A stretch of 64,000 nucleotides of DNA, from assembly GCF_011300685.1 (NCBI RefSeq), contig NZ_CP049864.1:508885-572884 (forward strand), in the 5' to 3' direction. Below the pieces are notes generated by a model, which saw nothing but the letters and a program-made list of their open reading frames with translations, did not search any database and was not told where the DNA came from. The DNA comes from Lysobacter sp. HDW10 (GTDB taxonomy: Bacteria > Pseudomonadota > Gammaproteobacteria > Xanthomonadales > Xanthomonadaceae). Positions 9,901 through 15,882 of the stretch are shown piece after piece. A program made the position numbers and the translations under genes. The first letter of the stretch is position 1. Every line of letters begins with the position of its first letter.

Positions 9901-10190
9901 AGACCACGCCCTTGAGTGACAAGGTTGCCTTTGTAAATCACGTAGCGGACATTGTTCGCGAAGATACCAATACCGTTGCACAGGTTGCAAATAACCCGCG
10001 CGAAGTTGCGCTGACCGGCAATATTAAGGGGGCGGTGCAGTCTGCTGTAGTGCGCGCGATGCAAGCGCATCTGGCGCAGGCAGAGCACGTAATGAAGTCG
10101 GACCAACAGGCAATGGATCCATTGGTCGCTTTCATCTACGACATGGTCAAATCCGGGCAGAACTTAGACCTATCCGGCATGGCGGGTTGA
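6939..10190 (+). CDS. hsdR: Type I restriction endonuclease subunit HsdR
   Basis: The motor and nuclease subunit of the type I system, 1083 residues, close to the usual length. An N-terminal PD-(D/E)xK nuclease is visible as IDLVFFINGIPVATVEVKTD near residues 142-161. The superfamily 2 translocase follows, with Walker A in SAGSGKTSTI (near residue 319), the DEAH box in VIIDEAHTSQTG (near 432), FTATPK (motif III region), and a later FQTGFDQPKL plus QTLSRLNR (motifs V and VI). The C-terminal part is helical and should contact HsdM/HsdS. The start lies 8 bases after hsdS with GGAAG upstream. The frame is intact, so the operon looks functional. Confidence 0.96.
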   Translation: MHPSFNDTAHRERYFEEYIVKQLSARGWRVGEASSYDQNHALYSEDLVEWVQTTQPKRWEKLIASNGDRASATLMNRLAQALERESTVNVLRYGIKIAGAGEIVLSEGQPEDNRDPSAWERYNANILRVVPQLMYRPGSKLAIDLVFFINGIPVATVEVKTDFTQSASAAVEQYKNDRLPLDATTRRREPLLTFKRGAVVHFAMSDSDIQMCTRLDGADSYFLPFNMGRNGRGGNPIREDGEYPVAYFWEQVCQRDNWLRIFHSFVYTEKKDVVDLSGNHHLKETQIFPRYHQWDAVTKMIADAKANGPGMTYLCEHSAGSGKTSTIAWTAHDLIRLRTSDKGEPYFHSVIVVTDRTVLDKQLQDAVQQIDHQRDLIAAIGEKDTGKSKSAELADAMERGTPIIVVTLQTFPFAMEQVLTNGKLKDRNFAVIIDEAHTSQTGSAASKLQATLALRDAREMEGLTVEELLEKIQQSRVRPKNVSYFAFTATPKHATLTLFGRPADPTRPASKDNLPESFHKYPMRQAIDEEFIRDVLDGYLPYKTAFNLAEPAKDGKRVAPKSAKRALAKWLNLHATNVTQKVEFIVEHFAANVAPLLGGTAKAMIVTSSRASAVRYKKAFDAYIAANPKHKAFYALVAFSGSLSGKDVVHASDEQLKNDPFSAQEDEQFTEASMNPREYGSDLRTVFDRPEFRVMIVANKFQTGFDQPKLCAMYLDKKIANPVEIVQTLSRLNRFSPGKDSTFIIDFVNEPQAILDAFAKYDAGARIVDVQDPNVIYDLQADLDRARIYTREEVAAYAKVRYKSAAAYAAGEQAQHRDLYAATSTPTERFNDRLNVERNGILAAESAYEATKALGNEAGMKQADANRASHAEALQVLIDVKSGLTRFSSLYTYISQTIDLGDPELEAFASFAKLLSKRLNGVPPEQVDISALTLTGFDLKPQDYSPDGDPPEEEAIILNPIGASGSGQVPLPVYLRQVIARLNSIFGETTPLSDKVAFVNHVADIVREDTNTVAQVANNPREVALTGNIKGAVQSAVVRAMQAHLAQAEHVMKSDQQAMDPLVAFIYDMVKSGQNLDLSGMAG

Positions 10191-10236
10191 CCAACAAAGA
10201 GAACCGGCAAGAGTTGCTTGGTGATTGATGAAAGCT

Positions 10237-11037
10237 CTAGACGTTCTTACCGTACCGTTTCACTAAAGCTGTAAGTTCTTCGATCGAAAGGGCCGGCGAC
10301 TTTCGATGGAGCATGGCGTGACAATTTGGACAAACTGGTCGCAAATCATTGATGGGATCAACTTCATATTCCACACCAATTTCGCTTAGCGGTTTCAGGT
10401 GGTGCACATGAATAAAGTCCCTGCCGATGGCTCCATAGACGTACTCAAAGTGGAAGCTGCAAACTGAACAAGAGCTACCCCATTTCGCAACACACAACTC
10501 CCGCGCCTTGCGATCACGCTCGTAGCGATTGACCGTAACGCTCTTTTTGGCCCCTTCGACATAGACATCGCCGGGCTCGATCTCGTCCGGATACATCGAC
10601 CCGAAACTCCCAGTACGCTCGTTCCAGATCGTCTCTAGCTTAGAGGCTGCCTCATAAGGCAGCTTGGTGCCGGATTGTTGTGCTCTCCACGCGGAAGGGT
10701 GAATGTCCAATAGCTCTGCGATATCAACTTTGACGCCGCCAATTGGATCGAACAGCTTTTCAAACTTAACGTTGACGAAGTAGGCAGTCTTTCCTGCAGT
10801 TGCTTCTTCTTCGTCAAAATGAGGTGACTCGAAAGGCTCACCTACGGTCGTACCGGAACCAAAAATGCCGCGTTCGCCCTTCCCTTGTTTGGTTAGAAAA
10901 ACGCGAGAGTTTGGCGGGGTGCTCTTTATCGCCTTCCATGGAACTGTCTCTTCACCAGCTTCAATCCTTGCAATGTATTCAAGCAGATTGTCCCGGCTCC
11001 ATTTTTCCGGATTCCACGTGAGTAGATAAGCGTCCAT
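10237..11037 (-). CDS. EVE-like domain fused to HNH endonuclease (probable modification-dependent nuclease)
   Basis: A 266-residue two-domain protein. The N-terminal roughly 110 residues resemble an EVE domain (MDAYLLTWNPEKW, then VFLTKQGKGERGIFGSG), a PUA-related fold that binds modified bases. The C-terminal domain is a zinc-stabilised HNH nuclease: CSVCSFHF, then DFIHVHHLKPLSE with the catalytic His pair, NDLRPVCPNCH and MLHRKS, where four Cys residues form the zinc site. EVE/YTH-HNH fusions are known type IV-like restriction enzymes that cut DNA with modified cytosines. Which modification is recognised here is unknown. The gene is convergent with hsdR. The start is preceded by GGGGGAAT, a strong ribosome-binding site. 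Confidence 0.85.
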   Translation of the reverse strand: MDAYLLTWNPEKWSRDNLLEYIARIEAGEETVPWKAIKSTPPNSRVFLTKQGKGERGIFGSGTTVGEPFESPHFDEEEATAGKTAYFVNVKFEKLFDPIGGVKVDIAELLDIHPSAWRAQQSGTKLPYEAASKLETIWNERTGSFGSMYPDEIEPGDVYVEGAKKSVTVNRYERDRKARELCVAKWGSSCSVCSFHFEYVYGAIGRDFIHVHHLKPLSEIGVEYEVDPINDLRPVCPNCHAMLHRKSPALSIEELTALVKRYGKNV

Positions 11038-11225
11038 ATTCCCCCTGAAGATTTGCTTGCTCTATCCACCCTAGACGATGGAATGCTCCAATTATCCAAA
11101 GATTCCGTCTCAGTTGGCGAGATTTGAGGCGCAAAAGGCGGCAATGTTCGTAGGTTGCCGTTCTATCAACTATCTGGCAGTCAATCCGCGCGTATAGCAA
11201 AGAAAAATTTGAACGTCGTTTCCAA

Positions 11226-11249
11226 AGGGGGAGCCCTAAGGCTCCCCCT
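11226..11249 (-). terminator. Hairpin terminator after the RadC-type gene
   Basis: A perfect 10-base-pair stem (AGGGGGAGCC/GGCTCCCCCT) with a 4-base loop lies just past the stop of the RadC-type gene. On the leftward transcript it is followed by a short TTTGG tract, so the U-run is weak. Confidence 0.7.
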
Positions 11250-11251
11250 AT

Positions 11252-11755
11252 TCAAACCCAACCACGTTCGGCCAATGTCAATGTGCTGGTTCCACCTACA
11301 ATCACGTGATCCAGTAGACGTATGTCGACCAACCCTAAAGCCTGCTTGAGTCGAACAGTCACCGCTCGATCTGCAGCGGACGGCTCGACATCTCCCGAGG
11401 GATGGTTGTGACCGACGATCACGGCTGCGGCGTTGCAACTGAGTGCCTTTCGAACCACTTCGCGCGGATGCACCTCGGCACCGTCGATGGTTCCGTGAAA
11501 CAGTTCGGCCCACTCAATAAGGCGATGCCTTGTATCAAGAAACACTGCACCGAACACCTCTCGTTCAAGTCCCGCAAGTTTTTCACGAAAGTATTCCATG
11601 GCAGTCTTGGGATCTTTGAAAGAAGTACCTCTGGGCATTTGCTTGTCTACGACTTCCCTCGCCGCCTTCATGATCTGCTGTGGCGTGGCAGGTGAGTACC
11701 TGCAGCGCTGCCCTCTTACGTACAAACGACCCTCAACTTCTGCTGCCTGTGACAC
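11252..11755 (-). CDS. RadC-family JAB/MPN domain protein
   Basis: A 167-residue protein of the RadC/YkfG family with a JAB (MPN) metalloprotease-like domain. The metal site is seen as GHNHPSGDVEPSAADRAVT near residue 122, matching HxHPSG-x(3)-S-x(2)-D, with a Glu in FLDTRHRLIEWAELFHG upstream. The N-terminal helix-hairpin-helix domain of long RadC proteins is missing, as is usual for copies on mobile elements. The start is a GTG with AAAGGAG six bases upstream. Family function is unsettled; copies recur on ICEs, prophages and plasmids beside YqaJ-type genes, as here. It is flanked by terminators on both sides and so is probably expressed on its own. Confidence 0.9.
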   Translation of the reverse strand: MSQAAEVEGRLYVRGQRCRYSPATPQQIMKAAREVVDKQMPRGTSFKDPKTAMEYFREKLAGLEREVFGAVFLDTRHRLIEWAELFHGTIDGAEVHPREVVRKALSCNAAAVIVGHNHPSGDVEPSAADRAVTVRLKQALGLVDIRLLDHVIVGGTSTLTLAERGWV

Positions 11756-11778
11756 GGTTCACTCCTTTAAAAATAAGC

Positions 11779-11798
11779 GAGGGCGCCGAAGCGCCCTC
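11779..11798 (-). terminator. Rho-independent terminator between the 31-residue ORF and the RadC-type gene
   Basis: A perfect 8-base-pair stem (GAGGGCGC/GCGCCCTC) with a 4-base loop. On the leftward strand it is followed by GCTTATTTTT, a U-rich tail. It sits directly upstream of the ribosome-binding site of the RadC-type gene. Confidence 0.8.
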
Positions 11799-11827
11799 AG
11801 TTGTCTACTCTTTATTGCCGAAAAAGA

Positions 11828-11923
11828 TCAGCTGTCCTTGCGCATTCCGATTGCTTGCAACGTCATCCCCAGACCGTACAGCGCGAAGCCGTAGACAACG
11901 ATTCCACCGATAATCTTGAACAT
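11828..11923 (-). CDS. 31-residue hydrophobic peptide
   Basis: A small ORF encoding MFKIIGGIVVYGFALYGLGM and 11 further residues ending RKDS. It starts with ATG six bases after a strong AGGAG, and a terminator lies 30 bases past its stop. The first 25 residues could form one membrane helix containing several Gly residues, and the C-terminus is charged. I do not recognise it. The ribosome-binding site, composition and terminator support real expression; small single-span peptides are common on phages and ICEs, but function cannot be assigned. Confidence 0.6.
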   Translation of the reverse strand: MFKIIGGIVVYGFALYGLGMTLQAIGMRKDS

Positions 11924-12016
11924 CTTTTCTCCTTACTTACAAAGCCCAATCGTCAGTCGCCCTTTCAAGCCAGCGCTTTCAGATATCCAGTTGAGGCCTG
12001 TGGTTAGTGAGCAAAT

Positions 12017-12147
12017 TCACGCTCGATGTTCACTGACCGAAAGTTTGGCCACCTGTGTCTCCAGCCGACCTAGAAGCCTCGACTGTCCGTCCGGTTCCGT
12101 TCCACCTGTCTTTGGCTGGCTCTCCATCGGGTAGAACTCTTCAACAC
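12017..12147 (-). pseudogene. Out-of-frame C-terminal tail of the RDF-like gene
   Basis: In the frame next to that of the RDF-like gene, codons read VEEFYPMESQPKTGGTEPDG and continue through QSRLLGRLETQVAKLSVSEHRA to a TGA. This hydrophilic, amphipathic sequence looks like genuine coding DNA. The in-frame end of the upstream gene (KSSTRWRASQRQVERNRTDSRGF) instead looks like Arg-rich out-of-frame read-through. The switch point is near an ACAC repeat at 12,144-12,147, where a two-base insertion or a -1 shift would join the two frames. Confidence 0.5.
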
Positions 12148-12927
12148 AACCGCAGGCACATCCTCTTCCATCTCTTCAAACGCGCCATTTGCAAACCCTT
12201 CGCGCGCTACCTCATCCAAACGTGCTTGATCATGTCCCGACATCCGTCGATTCGCGTCCCGCTCGCGCGCCTCCGCGATTGCTTGTTCCAAGGTAAGCCC
12301 GGCACGCACCACCAGATCCACGTAATAGATGGCAGATCTGTAGCTCATCGCGGTGGATTTTCCACGCAACTTCAGTTCAAGCGGCATGCAGGACAAAAGT
12401 CCCCCTGAAACTGCATTCAAGTATTGAAGCCTTGCAGAGAGCGTTCGGATCGTATTGAACGACGTGGTGCGCAAGACGAATGTGCCGAGCGCATCTTCCT
12501 CCCCATCCCCAACGATCACGTTGAGTCGCGCATAGGGCTTGCACTCACCCTGGGCGAACTGACATACATTCGGACCCGGACACGGCAAGGACTCCACGCC
12601 ATCTTTTCCTGACCGCCTACAGGATTCACCATTCCCAACACAGATGGGCCGACCGGTCGTACGATCAAACAGCGAGTAATCAGCACGCAAGTTGAGGGCG
12701 GAGTCGTTGAACACTAGGCGGACCGGAATCGACCGGAGTTTTCCACCACCCTCTTTTCGAAGCGAGTCATCAAGGGGATGAAGAATCCATCCGTCTCTGT
12801 TCTGCACTTGGCTTGTTAAGGTGAACTGATCGTCCTTTTCTGGCAGACGCTTGCCATTGCGCTCTACGACGCGCCCTATAGAAATTCGCCCAATGAGCGG
12901 GGGCGTGATTGCAAATCCTTTCAACAT
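12070..12927 (-). CDS. Recombination-directionality-factor-like ('hydrolase or metal-binding') protein, apparent C-terminal frameshift
   Basis: A 285-residue product of a family often annotated as hydrolase or metal-binding protein and related to Gp3-like recombination directionality factors. It is typical of ICEs and islands beside YqaJ genes. The N-terminus reads MLKGFAITPPLIGRISIGRV. A Cys cluster (CVGNGESCRR, then CPGPNVCQFAQGECKPYARL, near residues 98-134) probably binds metal. The start at 12,927 follows a strong TAAGGAGA; an upstream ATG at 12,957 would overlap the preceding gene and lacks such a site. From about residue 260 the sequence appears frameshifted (see the tail entry). Its start lies 10 bases after the YqaJ stop, so the two form an operon. 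Confidence 0.7.
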   Translation of the reverse strand: MLKGFAITPPLIGRISIGRVVERNGKRLPEKDDQFTLTSQVQNRDGWILHPLDDSLRKEGGGKLRSIPVRLVFNDSALNLRADYSLFDRTTGRPICVGNGESCRRSGKDGVESLPCPGPNVCQFAQGECKPYARLNVIVGDGEEDALGTFVLRTTSFNTIRTLSARLQYLNAVSGGLLSCMPLELKLRGKSTAMSYRSAIYYVDLVVRAGLTLEQAIAEARERDANRRMSGHDQARLDEVAREGFANGAFEEMEEDVPAVVLKSSTRWRASQRQVERNRTDSRGF

Positions 12928-12937
12928 ACAAGTCTCC

Positions 12938-13912
12938 TTATTTCGCGTTTTCGACAACTAGGAACCTTCGGGATCCGGGCTTTGTTGAGGTGTAACGAGC
13001 GACTATCTCAGGGTGGTCGGCAGCCAAGCGCTGAGCGTCGAGGCGAGTGCCGTCCTTTGAACGCTTGTACGTCACCTCACCCGAGGCAAAGGCAGCGCGC
13101 GTCGAGTCGCCAATGACCTCTTGCAAGTGTTGCTTCAAGCATTCAGCGCGCGCTTCTGTTTCTGCAGCCTCATTGCGAAGTGCCAGATAGTCTCGAAAAT
13201 GACCAGACAGTTCGACGTTCTCGCTCAAATCGAGCGTTGCGCCAGAGTCACGCGGGTAGAGCTGACGCAGTGCGGACGCTGAAGACTCACTGCCGTCCGC
13301 TGGTGGTGGCGTATCGTTCTCGACATGCTCCCAGAAGCGAGCTTCCAACAAGACGAGCCGAGCGATCATTGCTTCATCTCTCAAAATGCGGTGAACCTCC
13401 AACTGTTGACCGCAGAGCAGCACGGCAACATCTGCTGCCTGGCGACCAGTCACGGCAAGCTGATGTTGTACTTGCAACTGGACGTACTCCGGCACACCGT
13501 CTTTCCATAGGCGAGATCCAAACTCTCCTGCCGTCTTGCATTCCAGGATCTGCACGTCCGGACACCCAACGACATCACGGTCTATGTTGGCCAGCATGAA
13601 TGGAAAAACTGGGTGTTGAAGGACGGCATTCACTCGACGGACACGGTGCCCACTCTTCTCACCATACGCAGTGGCTACAAGAGGTTCCAACAACGTTCCC
13701 CAGTACATCGGAGAATCCCAGTTTGGTTTTCGCGGATCTGATTCCGCACGCCCAGTCTTTTCCATCCATAGTTCGAGTGGGCTTTTATAGGGGCATAGGC
13801 CGACCGCAGCTGCAGCATCAGAACTGCCGATGCCACCCTTTCGCACATCAAGCCATTGCTGGCGGTCGAGCGACTTCGTCTCGATCAATCTGAATGCTGC
13901 TTGTTTTTTCAT
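12938..13912 (-). CDS. YqaJ-family viral recombinase / lambda-type exonuclease
   Basis: A 324-residue nuclease of the YqaJ/lambda exonuclease group, which resects DNA ends for single-strand annealing recombination of phages and ICEs. The N-terminal part shows WLDVRKGGIGSSDAAAAVGL, the family opening motif, then GTLLEPLVATAY with the metal-binding Glu. The core is MLANIDRDVVG followed by ILECKTA, the D...ExK active site, near residues 120-145. A QVQHQLAVTG segment follows. The start at 13,912 has GGAGGAATCA immediately upstream; the in-frame ATG at 13,936 is less well placed. No annealing protein (Bet/RecT) was found beside it, so the recombination module is incomplete or uses a host partner. 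Confidence 0.9.
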   Translation of the reverse strand: MKKQAAFRLIETKSLDRQQWLDVRKGGIGSSDAAAAVGLCPYKSPLELWMEKTGRAESDPRKPNWDSPMYWGTLLEPLVATAYGEKSGHRVRRVNAVLQHPVFPFMLANIDRDVVGCPDVQILECKTAGEFGSRLWKDGVPEYVQLQVQHQLAVTGRQAADVAVLLCGQQLEVHRILRDEAMIARLVLLEARFWEHVENDTPPPADGSESSASALRQLYPRDSGATLDLSENVELSGHFRDYLALRNEAAETEARAECLKQHLQEVIGDSTRAAFASGEVTYKRSKDGTRLDAQRLAADHPEIVARYTSTKPGSRRFLVVENAK

Positions 13913-13937
13913 TGATTCCTCCGTGGAAGCAAACAAA

Positions 13938-13960
13938 AAGCCCGGCCATTGGCCGGGCTT
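13938..13960 (-). terminator. Rho-independent terminator upstream of yqaJ
   Basis: A perfect 10-base-pair stem (AAGCCCGGCC/GGCCGGGCTT) with a 3-base loop is followed on the leftward strand by TTTTTGTTTG. It should end transcripts from the small ORFs upstream, so yqaJ needs its own promoter or read-through. Confidence 0.85.
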
Positions 13961-14038
13961 ATTTGGTCGGGTTAGGTTGTAGTTGAGTTCTACTATTCTT
14001 GAAGCGAGGGGAATGCTCTGGAAGACGTTTTGTCCGGG

Positions 14039-14113
14039 TCAAACTTTGAGGGCTCCACGGTTCTTGCCCCTAGTGACGAGGCGGACTTCGGACTCCTCGG
14101 TCTTCCAATTCAT
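14039..14113 (-). CDS. 24-residue ORF coupled to the preceding small ORF
   Basis: Encodes MNWKTEESEVRLVTRGKNRG plus ALKV. Its ATG overlaps the stop of the preceding 37-residue ORF as ATGA, the usual sign of translational coupling, and the terminator lies about 80 bases further on. It is charged, without a membrane span, and not recognised. The length alone makes this uncertain. Confidence 0.4.
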   Translation of the reverse strand: MNWKTEESEVRLVTRGKNRGALKV

Positions 14114-14223
14114 TCCCGCTTACCTTTTTTCCACGTTTCTATCGGCTCTTTCGCTTCCGGCGTATACCTCAACCCATACCACCGCTTCTCGCCTGCATAG
14201 GCCATCGTTTGAACGAGAAGCAT
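14110..14223 (-). CDS. 37-residue hydrophilic ORF with a strong ribosome-binding site
   Basis: Encodes MLLVQTMAYAGEKRWYGLRY followed by TPEAKEPIETWKKGKRE. A GGAGGAAGGAAA tract stands just upstream of the ATG, one of the strongest ribosome-binding sites in the island. The product is basic and rich in Tyr, Trp and Lys, and is not recognised. It lies in a leftward run of three small ORFs closed by a terminator. Confidence 0.5.
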   Translation of the reverse strand: MLLVQTMAYAGEKRWYGLRYTPEAKEPIETWKKGKRE

Positions 14224-14297
14224 TTTCCTTCCTCCATATAGACGGCATGAACCACAGGTCCGGCAGATGCCGGGCGGTGTGACGCCACGTCGACGTC

Positions 14298-14411
14298 TTA
14301 ATCACCCGGGAGCTTTACATCTCCGGCGCAGCTGCTCCTGAAAATCCGTCCTACCACCGCTATAGCCACCACTAACGCGCAATACCACGCGTCGCGTCTG
14401 CTAGTAGACAT
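14298..14411 (-). CDS. 37-residue single-span membrane peptide
   Basis: Encodes MSTSRRDAWYCALVVAIAVV followed by GRIFRSSCAGDVKLPGD. GGAGG lies 4 bases before the ATG. The layout is a basic N-terminus, a membrane helix over about residues 9-24, and a short polar tail, so it probably inserts in the inner membrane. Small phage and ICE membrane peptides have this architecture, but I recognise no family. It is the first of three small ORFs in the same direction. Confidence 0.5.
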   Translation of the reverse strand: MSTSRRDAWYCALVVAIAVVGRIFRSSCAGDVKLPGD

Positions 14412-14805
14412 AAAACCTCCGTTGACTGGTGCAAGGATGCGCTGCACCGGACGCGAAGCGAGAAGATCCCGGATCGCAAGAGTGTTAAGGGTCTCAAAAA
14501 TTTTTGACTCCACCAAAATTCCAATCTTCTGGCGCGCTCACCGACACAGGAGGACTTTTGTACAGACACCGCTGTGTCTGCGGGGATTTCCCGCCATCGC
14601 ACCACTCTTTATTAACGGGCACAGCTGGCCGCGCTTTTCGCGCCGCACCCGCAGCACGCGCAGCAAATCTGCATCCTTTTGGCGCACGGCTCCTTTGGCT
14701 GCCTCTTTGATTGCCGCAAATTTGAGTATAGGTGGAGGACAAAACCACAGTGACGCGCTAACATCCCAGAGGGAAAAACGTCAAATCGTCCCCGAGCGTA
14801 CTCCC
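14412..14805. other. Intergenic region between the small-ORF cluster and ietA
   Basis: A 394-base region holding the start regions of the leftward small ORFs and of rightward ietA. Several frames are open on both strands, but the translations are rich in Arg, Cys and Ser with no family resemblance and no good ribosome-binding site. I support no gene here. An AAAAATTTTT palindrome at about 14,498-14,507 is the only obvious short element. Confidence 0.45.
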
Positions 14806-15882
14806 ATGGCACGTAGTGACCTACTAATATCCCTTGTAAGGGCCGCTTCTAGCGGTGACCAACTCGGTGTCCGCTCCTCTGCAGAGGCGCTTGCGGCGGA
14901 TGAGCGCGCCAAAAATCACCACATCCTTGCAGATCGCTTGCAGCGCGCGATTGCCAACGTAACGGTGAGCTCTAACAGTTTACTTTCCCAGAAAGACTCT
15001 GCCGGCGGTCAAGGACGTGAAGCTATCATCGAGGTGCAGCCTCAACTGCAGATGGATCAGCTGTTGCTACCCCTTCCAGTCAAAGAGGGTGGCAGGCAAC
15101 TTATCGAAGAGCACATTCGCGCCGACGTGTTGCGCTCTCACGGCTACGAGCCGAGACACCGCGTGTTGCTTGCGGGTCCACCGGGCAACGGAAAGACTTC
15201 TTATGCCGAATCGATAGCAGAAGCATTGGCACTACCATTGTTTGTAGTGAGGTACGATGCTTTGATTGGCAGCTATCTCGGTGAAACGAACGCAAGACTT
15301 CGCAGATTGTTCGAGTACGTAAAAACCCGCCCTTGTGTTCTTTTCTTCGACGAATTTGATGCAATTGGCAAAGAGCGAGGAGATACGAATGAAACGGGTG
15401 AAATTAAGCGTGTTGTTTCCTTCTTATTGATGCAGCTTGATCAGTTGCCTAGCTATGTTGTTGTGATTGCAGCGACGAATCATGCCGAATTGCTTGACCG
15501 TGCGGTTTGGCGCCGATTCCAGCTGAGATTGTCATTCCCTGCGCCGGACCGGAAGTCAGTTCAAGTCCTGCTGGATCGGATTACTTCTCGTTGGCCGGAA
15601 TTGCCGAAGTTATCTCTCATCGCCATTGCGACGAAGCTCGGTGACGTGAGCTACTCAGAGGTTGTTGATTTTTGCCAGAACGTCCGGCGCCGACATATTC
15701 TAGGATTAGGTGGGATTAGTATCGATGAGGCGCTCAAGCTTGAACTTGAATTATGGACCGCTCGAGTTCGCCCACGGGGGACCGTGAATGGCGAGCGATC
15801 TGAACAAGCCGCTCTTGCGAGTGGTGCCGCTGCCTCAGGTCGCGCGTCGCGTCGGAAGGCCAGCGAACATCCCGAGACCTGA
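14806..15882 (+). CDS. ietA: AAA+ ATPase, IetA component of an IetAS system
   Basis: A 358-residue AAA+ ATPase. Visible motifs are Walker A in LAGPPGNGKTSYAESI (near residue 122), Walker B in VLFFDEFDAIGKERGD (near 179), sensor 1 in VVIAATNHAELLDRA, and the arginine-finger region WRRFQLRLSF. The N-terminal 100 residues are helical. The frame is open further upstream, but translation from ATG 14,806 gives the family-like start MARSDLLISLVRAASSGD; the sequence before it looks non-coding. The neighbour is a subtilisin-like protease gene that overlaps its 3' end. This is the arrangement of ietA/ietS, described on a Ti plasmid as a stability (toxin-antitoxin-like) pair and later shown to be antiviral. 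The IetAS assignment is from architecture. Confidence 0.82.
   Translation: MARSDLLISLVRAASSGDQLGVRSSAEALAADERAKNHHILADRLQRAIANVTVSSNSLLSQKDSAGGQGREAIIEVQPQLQMDQLLLPLPVKEGGRQLIEEHIRADVLRSHGYEPRHRVLLAGPPGNGKTSYAESIAEALALPLFVVRYDALIGSYLGETNARLRRLFEYVKTRPCVLFFDEFDAIGKERGDTNETGEIKRVVSFLLMQLDQLPSYVVVIAATNHAELLDRAVWRRFQLRLSFPAPDRKSVQVLLDRITSRWPELPKLSLIAIATKLGDVSYSEVVDFCQNVRRRHILGLGGISIDEALKLELELWTARVRPRGTVNGERSEQAALASGAAASGRASRRKASEHPET

Noticed and set aside
14422..14805. N-terminal extension of ietA from an upstream ATG
   Set aside because: The 128 added residues are Arg/Ser-rich, not like IetA proteins, and overlap the leader of the divergent small ORFs; ATG 14,806 gives a family-like start.
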